Assembly (NCBI GenBank): GCA_022711695.1
Contig: JAKLEJ010000083.1
Span: 1-10,761 of the forward strand
DNA: 10,761 nt
Direction: 5' to 3'
From: Verrucomicrobiota bacterium
GTDB taxonomy: Bacteria; Verrucomicrobiota; Verrucomicrobiia; Limisphaerales; JACRJZ01
Position 1 is the stretch's first letter. Each line of letters opens with the position of its first letter. Of the stretch, positions 7,193 to 10,761 are shown piece by piece. The notes beneath the pieces were generated by a model. The model did no database searches. It saw only the letters and a list, made by a program, of their open reading frames with translations, and was not told the origin of the DNA. A program made the translations under genes and the position numbers.

Positions 7193-7246
7193 ATGATTAA
7201 TTGGGTTGGACTGCGACCCGGCCTGCGCGGCCCGGGGTGGAGCTGA
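7193..7246 (+). CDS. Possible 17-residue leader peptide
   Basis: ATG at 7193 opens a frame reading MINWVGLRPGLRGPGWS with TGA at 7244-7246, ending 11 nt before the ATG of the metallo-hydrolase gene in another frame. It lies immediately after the candidate -10, so it would be the first codon set on a leaderless message. Its second half contains a GC-rich hairpin (7217-7236) that abuts the GGTGGAG at 7236-7242. It may be a regulatory upstream ORF. There is no sequence family to support it, and the first five codons are unusually AT-rich, so it may simply be untranslated spacer. Confidence 0.2.
   Translation: MINWVGLRPGLRGPGWS
7217..7236 (+). other. GC-rich hairpin before the 7258 start
   Basis: CCCGGCC (7217-7223) pairs with GGCC plus GGG (7229-7232 and 7234-7236), with C7233 bulged and a 5-nt TGCGC loop. 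The 3' arm runs into GGTGGAG at 7236-7242, the best Shine-Dalgarno-like sequence upstream of the ATG at 7258, though 15 nt away. The stem could limit ribosome access. It may only reflect base composition. Confidence 0.25.
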
Positions 7247-7257
7247 ACGCTCGCGCC

Positions 7258-8067
7258 ATGGCTTTCTCGTTCGTATTTCTCGGCTCGGGCACCTCGCAGG
7301 GAGTGCCGCTGATCGGCTGCGAGTACCCGGCGGCGTTCCTCGCCAACCCCAGGAACCACCGCACGCGCCCGTCCATCCATGTGGCGACGGACCAAGTCAG
7401 CCTGGTGGTCGATACCTCGCCGGAGTTCCGGTTGCAGATGCTGCGCGAGGGAATTCGGCGTCTGGACGCCGTGCTGGTCACTCACGGCCACGCCGACCAT
7501 ATCATGGGGATGGACGACTGCCGACGCTTCTGCGAAATGGAGGGCGGCCGGCCGCTGCCGGTCCATGGCAGTCCCGCCACGATCGAGGTTCTCAAGCGCG
7601 TGTTCGCGTATGCCTTTCACGGCGGCGCCATTCCCAAGGGCTACTTTCATCCCAAGCCGCAGGCGATCGAGGGGCCCTTCCAGGTGGGCGATCTGGAGGT
7701 GACCCCGCTGGAGCTGCCGCATGGCCGCCTGACTTCGACCGGCTTTCTGTTCTCGCAGCACGGCCGCAAGCGGCTGGCCTACCTGAGCGACGCCAAGAGC
7801 GTGCCCAGCGCGGCGATCGAGACCCTCCGCGGCGTCGAGGTGGCGGTGCTGGACGCCCTTCGCCCCCAGCCCCACCCCACGCACATGTGCCTGGAGGAGG
7901 CGCTGGCGGCGGCGCGCGCGATCGGGGCGCGGCGCACCTATTTCACCCACCTGACCCACGATTACGATCATGACCGCAGCCAGGCGGCCCTGCCCGCGGG
8001 CATCTGGCTGGCCTACGACGGCCTGCGGGTGACGATCGACCCGAACAATTCACCCTCACTCGAATGA
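7258..8067 (+). CDS. PhnP-like metallo-beta-lactamase-fold hydrolase (269 aa)
   Basis: The protein is a cytoplasmic MBL-fold hydrolase related to PhnP, a cyclic phosphodiesterase of phosphonate breakdown, and to uncharacterised bacterial relatives. The opening FVFLGSGTSQGVPLIGC (5-21) is the group's hallmark. Metal ligands are visible: H76, H78, D80 and H81 in THGHADHIMG; H155 in ELPHGRL; D178 in LSDAK; and the late His in THLTHDYDHD (230-239). PhnP and most relatives carry a structural CxCxxC zinc site after GC; here it reads GCEYPAAF, leaving only C21, so that site is probably lost. No other phn genes are nearby, so a phosphonate role is unsupported. The ATG at 7258 is chosen because homology begins at once; an in-frame TTG at 7201 would add 19 Arg/Pro-rich residues of no family character. 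The stop overlaps the next start in ATGA. Confidence 0.87.
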   Translation: MAFSFVFLGSGTSQGVPLIGCEYPAAFLANPRNHRTRPSIHVATDQVSLVVDTSPEFRLQMLREGIRRLDAVLVTHGHADHIMGMDDCRRFCEMEGGRPLPVHGSPATIEVLKRVFAYAFHGGAIPKGYFHPKPQAIEGPFQVGDLEVTPLELPHGRLTSTGFLFSQHGRKRLAYLSDAKSVPSAAIETLRGVEVAVLDALRPQPHPTHMCLEEALAAARAIGARRTYFTHLTHDYDHDRSQAALPAGIWLAYDGLRVTIDPNNSPSLE

Positions 8068-9767
8068 AATCGGCAACCCTGATCGCCCTGGCGGCGGCCC
8101 TGGCGCTGACACTGACCCCCGGCGCCGAAAGTCTCGCGGCCGAAAGCGGCAACCTGGTGATGGTGGTCTATAACAAGCGGCTGTCCGCCTCGAAGGAGGT
8201 GGCCGCTCACTACGCGCGGGTGCGGCGGGTCCCCGACAGCCAGGTGGTGGGATTCGATCTCACGCTGGAGGAGACCATGACCCGGGCCGAATTCCAAAGC
8301 CGGCTGCAGCGGCCGCTGTTCGATTACCTGAGGTTGCTGGGGCTGTTTCAGCCGGCGCCCAACCGGGGAAGCTCAACCAACACCCCGGCCGGCGGCGCGC
8401 TGGCTGGGGCGAGCGTGCGCTACCTGGTGCTGTGCCACGGCGTCCCCCTGAAGATCCAGGCGGACTCCTCCCTGGTGGAAGCGGAAGCCACGAACCTCCC
8501 GCCGGCCCTGCGCCGCAACGACGCGGCGGTGGACAGCGAACTGACCTGGCTGCCGGCAAGCCGCGAAAAAGCCACGCTGGCCGGTCCGGCGCTCAATCCC
8601 TTCTACGGGGCCACGAACCTGGCGGCGATGCACCCGACCAACAATCTCCTGCTGGTCAGCCGCCTGGACGGCCCCACGCCGGAAATCGCGCGGGGCCTGG
8701 TGGACAAAGCGATGCAAGCCGAGGCCAATGGGCTGTGGGGACGGGCTTACTTCGACCTGCGCGGGCTGACCAACGGGGAATACGCGGCTGGAGACCAGAT
8801 GCTGCGCAGCGCGGCGATGGCGGCGGCGAAGATGGGCTTCGAGACAGTGGCGGACGAGTCCCCGCAGCCCCTGCCGCCCGAGTTTCCTTTCAGCCAGGCG
8901 GCGCTCTACGCCGGCTGGTATGACAACCACGTGTCCGGACCCCTGGCGCGTCCGCAGGCCGAGTTCATGCCGGGGGCCTTCGCCTATCATCTGCACTCCT
9001 ACAGCGCGGCGACGCTGCGGAGCGCCACCCGCAACTGGGCCGGGCCGCTTCTGGCCCGGGGCGCCGCGGCCACGGTGGGCTACGTGGAGGAGCCCTATCT
9101 TCAGTTCACCTCGGACACGGCCCTGCTGATCGGCCTGCTGCTGCACCGCGGGGCCAGCTTCGGCGAGGCCGCCTGGGCCGCGGAGCGGACTCTCTCCTGG
9201 CAAACCACCGTGGTGGGCGACCCGCTTTACCGCCCTTGCGCCACACCGCTCCAGATTCTCCACGCCCGCCTGGAACAGGCCGCCAACCCGCTGGTCGAGT
9301 GGTCGCACCTGCTGGTGGTGAACCGCAATCTCCTTCTGGGCGCGACGCCCGCCGAGATGATCAGCTACCTCGCCCAGATCCCGGCCACGGAGAAAAGCGC
9401 CGTTTTGACCGAGAAGCTGGGCGACCTTCAGCGCCAGACCAATGGCGTTTCCGAAGCGCTGGGCAGCTACCGCAACGCGCTCGACCGGAAACCCTCCCCC
9501 CAGCAAGCCGTCCGGCTCCTGGTGACGGTGGCCGAGATGAGCACCGCCGCGGGCCGGGACACGGAGGCCGCAGCCGCCTGGAAACGACTGCTGCTGGAGC
9601 ATCCCGACCATCCCGTCCCGCCTCAAAGCTGGCCGCGCATCAGGGCCGCAGCCGAGAAGGCCGGCGACGCCGACCTGATTTCGCGTTGCGAGGCCGGCCT
9701 GAAAGACCGTGGCGCGCCGGGCTCGCCCCCGACCAACGCCCCGGCGAAGGGGCCGGCAGGGACGTAA
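8064..9767 (+). CDS. TIGR03790-family secreted protein (567 aa)
   Basis: A signal peptide covers residues 1 to about 26 (Ala/Leu-rich core, ESLAA end). LVMVVYNKRLSASKEVAAHY (31-50) followed by ARVRRVP, and the strand VRYLVLCHGVPLKI (118-131), are the family's recognisable blocks; WYDNHVSGPL at 285-294 is another conserved-looking stretch. As I recall, this family is uncharacterised and occurs mainly in species that have exosortase/PEP-CTERM sorting. Residues 332-391 (GAAATVGYVEEPYLQF..., GLLLHRGASFGEAAW, VVGDPLYRP) resemble the end of gingipain (C25) and CHAT protease domains. H125-G126 sits where their catalytic His would be, but no matching Cys is evident, so proteolysis is not supported. 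Residues 410-545 are helical and TPR-like (LGDLQRQTNGVSEALGSYRN). The ATGA overlap with the MBL gene implies coupled translation. Confidence 0.82.
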   Translation: MKSATLIALAAALALTLTPGAESLAAESGNLVMVVYNKRLSASKEVAAHYARVRRVPDSQVVGFDLTLEETMTRAEFQSRLQRPLFDYLRLLGLFQPAPNRGSSTNTPAGGALAGASVRYLVLCHGVPLKIQADSSLVEAEATNLPPALRRNDAAVDSELTWLPASREKATLAGPALNPFYGATNLAAMHPTNNLLLVSRLDGPTPEIARGLVDKAMQAEANGLWGRAYFDLRGLTNGEYAAGDQMLRSAAMAAAKMGFETVADESPQPLPPEFPFSQAALYAGWYDNHVSGPLARPQAEFMPGAFAYHLHSYSAATLRSATRNWAGPLLARGAAATVGYVEEPYLQFTSDTALLIGLLLHRGASFGEAAWAAERTLSWQTTVVGDPLYRPCATPLQILHARLEQAANPLVEWSHLLVVNRNLLLGATPAEMISYLAQIPATEKSAVLTEKLGDLQRQTNGVSEALGSYRNALDRKPSPQQAVRLLVTVAEMSTAAGRDTEAAAAWKRLLLEHPDHPVPPQSWPRIRAAAEKAGDADLISRCEAGLKDRGAPGSPPTNAPAKGPAGT

Positions 9768-9775
9768 GGCCGGGC

Positions 9776-9805
9776 TTGCCATGAGGCGGCAACCCTCCGT
9801 AAAAC
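9776..9805 (+). promoter_or_regulatory. Candidate promoter for purN-hisG, leaderless geometry
   Basis: TTGCCA at 9776-9781 and TAAAAC at 9800-9805 are 18 nt apart; each matches 4 of 6 consensus bases or better. They lie in the 45-bp gap after the TIGR03790 stop. The -10 ends 7 nt before the ATG at 9813, so the transcript would start at or beside the start codon. This suggests purN-hisG can be transcribed separately from the upstream pair. Confidence 0.38.
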
Positions 9806-9812
9806 AGTGGCC

Positions 9813-10436
9813 ATGCAACCGGAGCATCCATTCCGCATTGGCGTCCTGGGTTCGGGCAAAGGCTCGAACTTCGTCGCCATCGCCGAAGCCATCGCCGCCG
9901 GAACCGTCCGCGCGACGGTGGCGGCGGTCTTCAGCGACGTGGCCGACGCCGGCATTCTGCGGCAGGCGCGCGACCGGGGTCTGCCGGCCGAGCACCTGCC
10001 GGCCGGGAAGTTCCGAACGAAGCTGGACGAGGAAGCGGAAGCGCTGTATGTGCGGCGGCTGCGGGAAGCCCGGGTGGACGTGGTGGCGCTGGCCGGATTC
10101 ATGCGGGTGCTAAAAGGCGATTTTTTGCGTGCATTTCCGCTGCGAATCGTGAATATCCACCCCTCTTTGCTCCCGGCGTTCCCGGGGTTGGAGGCCTGGA
10201 AGCAGGCGCTCCAGTACGGCGTGAAGGTGACGGGATGCACCGTGCATTTCGTCGATGAAGGAGTCGATAGCGGCCCCATCATCGGCCAGGAAGCGGTGCC
10301 GGTGCTGCCCGGAGACACCGCGGCCAGCCTGCATGAACGGATCCAGCAGGCGGAACGACGGCTCTACCCGGCGGTGGTGGGAGCCCTGGCCGAGGGACGG
10401 GTGCGAGTGAGCGGGCGACAGGTCACCGGCCTGTGA
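9813..10436 (+). CDS. purN: Phosphoribosylglycinamide formyltransferase
   Basis: PurN transfers a formyl group from 10-formyl-tetrahydrofolate to GAR, the third step of purine synthesis, in the cytoplasm. The 207-residue length is normal. The phosphate-binding start IGVLGSGKGSNF (9-20) is present. The catalytic trio aligns as N114 and H116 in IVNIHPSLLPAFPG and D152 in DEGVDSGPIIGQ, matching N106, H108 and D144 of the E. coli enzyme. The segment after PG reads LEAWKQAL where E. coli has LHTHRQAL, a common-looking divergence outside the catalytic trio. A GTG at 9807 would add two residues, but it abuts the candidate -10 and the ATG at 9813 fits better. No Shine-Dalgarno is seen, which agrees with a leaderless start. 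hisG follows after 34 bp on the same strand. Confidence 0.95.
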   Translation: MQPEHPFRIGVLGSGKGSNFVAIAEAIAAGTVRATVAAVFSDVADAGILRQARDRGLPAEHLPAGKFRTKLDEEAEALYVRRLREARVDVVALAGFMRVLKGDFLRAFPLRIVNIHPSLLPAFPGLEAWKQALQYGVKVTGCTVHFVDEGVDSGPIIGQEAVPVLPGDTAASLHERIQQAERRLYPAVVGALAEGRVRVSGRQVTGL

Positions 10437-10470
10437 GCGCCGCCGGAAGCGAAGGAAACGCAGCGGTTTC

Positions 10471-10761
10471 ATGAGCAACAAACTGAGATTTGGCCTGCCC
10501 AAAGGCAGCCTGCAGGACGCCACCATCGAGAAGATGGCCAAGGCGGGATTCAACGTGCAGGTCAGCAGCCGCTCCTACGTGCCCTACGTGGACGACGAGG
10601 AGCTGGAAATCCGGCTGATCCGGGCGCAGGAAATCAGCCGCTACGTCGAGCACGGTTACCTGGATTGCGGCATCACCGGCCATGACTGGGTGGTGGAGAA
10701 CGAGTCGGACGTGCATGAGGTGGGCGAGTTTCTGTTCAGCAAGGCGACGCGGCAGGCGGCG
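10471..10761 (+). CDS. hisG: ATP phosphoribosyltransferase, N-terminal part, cut by right edge
   Basis: HisG joins ATP and PRPP to make phosphoribosyl-ATP, the first and feedback-controlled step of histidine synthesis. The 97 codons seen carry the family's start LRFGLPKGSLQDATIEKMAK (5-24) and the conserved block IRLIRAQEISRYVEHGYLDC (47-66) followed by GITGHDWVVE. The PRPP-binding region and any C-terminal regulatory domain are outside the window, so the long or short form cannot be told. GAAGGA at 10451-10456 is a plausible but distant ribosome-binding site, 14 nt before the ATG. The 34-bp gap after purN suggests one message. Histidine synthesis returns AICAR to the purine pathway, so this pairing is metabolically sensible. 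Confidence 0.95.
   Translation, partial: MSNKLRFGLPKGSLQDATIEKMAKAGFNVQVSSRSYVPYVDDEELEIRLIRAQEISRYVEHGYLDCGITGHDWVVENESDVHEVGEFLFSKATRQAA

Larger units (their letters stand above)
6964..7257. other. Divergent intergenic region
   Basis: This 294-bp gap separates the minus-strand nuclease trio from the plus-strand PhnP-like/TIGR03790 pair. It holds a leadered promoter candidate for the left side (7006-7035), a palindrome over its -35, a nested inverted repeat (7096-7140), a promoter candidate for the right side (7156-7184) and a short possible leader ORF with a hairpin (7193-7246). I see no tRNA or known riboswitch fold in it. Confidence 0.6.

Noticed and set aside
7201..7257. In-frame TTG start giving a longer PhnP-like protein
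   Set aside because: The extra 19 residues (Arg/Pro-rich) have no family similarity, and homology begins at the ATG at 7258.
9807..9812. GTG start for purN
   Set aside because: It lies 1 nt after the candidate -10 and would probably be upstream of the transcript start; ATG at 9813 fits better. It cannot be fully excluded if transcription comes from further upstream.
8373..9995. 540-codon open frame on the minus strand
   Set aside because: It lies antisense to the TIGR03790 gene and the start of purN and is Arg/Gly/His-rich noise.
10423..10716. 97-codon open frame on the minus strand
   Set aside because: It is antisense to the clear hisG reading frame and has no recognisable domain.
1..10761. 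Defence system, CRISPR array, toxin-antitoxin or mobile element
   Set aside because: I found no spaced repeat array, transposase, integrase, reverse transcriptase or terminal repeats. The nucleases present are explained as ERCC4 and beta-CASP proteins without defence partners in the window.

Overview
This is a very GC-rich bacterial window. The gene content suggests Verrucomicrobiota, possibly a Limisphaera/Pedosphaera-like lineage. The pointers are a TIGR03790-family protein, several large secreted proteins of a style common in Verrucomicrobiota and Planctomycetota, and divergent PurN and HisG sequences. This placement rests on family knowledge and overall style, not on a marker gene, so confidence is moderate. 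I see no rRNA, tRNA, CRISPR array, insertion sequence or phage gene. The window reads as chromosomal, with a mix of housekeeping genes and poorly characterised secreted proteins.

Layout. (1) At 1-321 on the minus strand is the N-terminal half of a bacterial ERCC4 (XPF/MUS81-type) nuclease running off the left edge. (2) Divergent from it, 418-3231 encodes a 937-residue secreted multidomain protein with a discoidin-like N-terminus, a helical linker, a probable TIM-barrel glycoside-hydrolase-like core and a C-terminal beta domain. (3) Converging on it from the right is a compact minus-strand set of three genes: a beta-CASP metallo-beta-lactamase nuclease (5569-6963), a secreted beta-lactamase-fold serine hydrolase (4404-5585, overlapping the nuclease gene by 17 bp) and an unrecognised secreted protein (3273-4388, 15 bp further on). 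(4) A 294-bp divergent intergenic region (6964-7257) carries promoter candidates for both sides, nested inverted repeats and a possible 17-codon leader ORF. (5) To the right on the plus strand are a PhnP-like metallo-beta-lactamase protein (7258-8067), a TIGR03790-family secreted protein (8064-9767, joined by an ATGA overlap), purN (9813-10436) and the start of hisG (10471 to the right edge).

Working together. purN and hisG form a small biosynthetic pair: purine synthesis and the first step of histidine synthesis, two pathways linked through ATP, PRPP and AICAR. The PhnP-like/TIGR03790 pair is probably translationally coupled. The minus-strand trio is probably one transcription unit, although an intracellular RNA nuclease and two exported proteins have no obvious shared role.

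I found no clear-cut new system. The most interesting signals are three plus-strand promoter-like sequences whose -10 element ends only 7-8 nt before an ATG, which suggests leaderless mRNAs; a gingipain/CHAT-like C-terminal signature in the TIGR03790 protein; and the large unassigned secreted protein.
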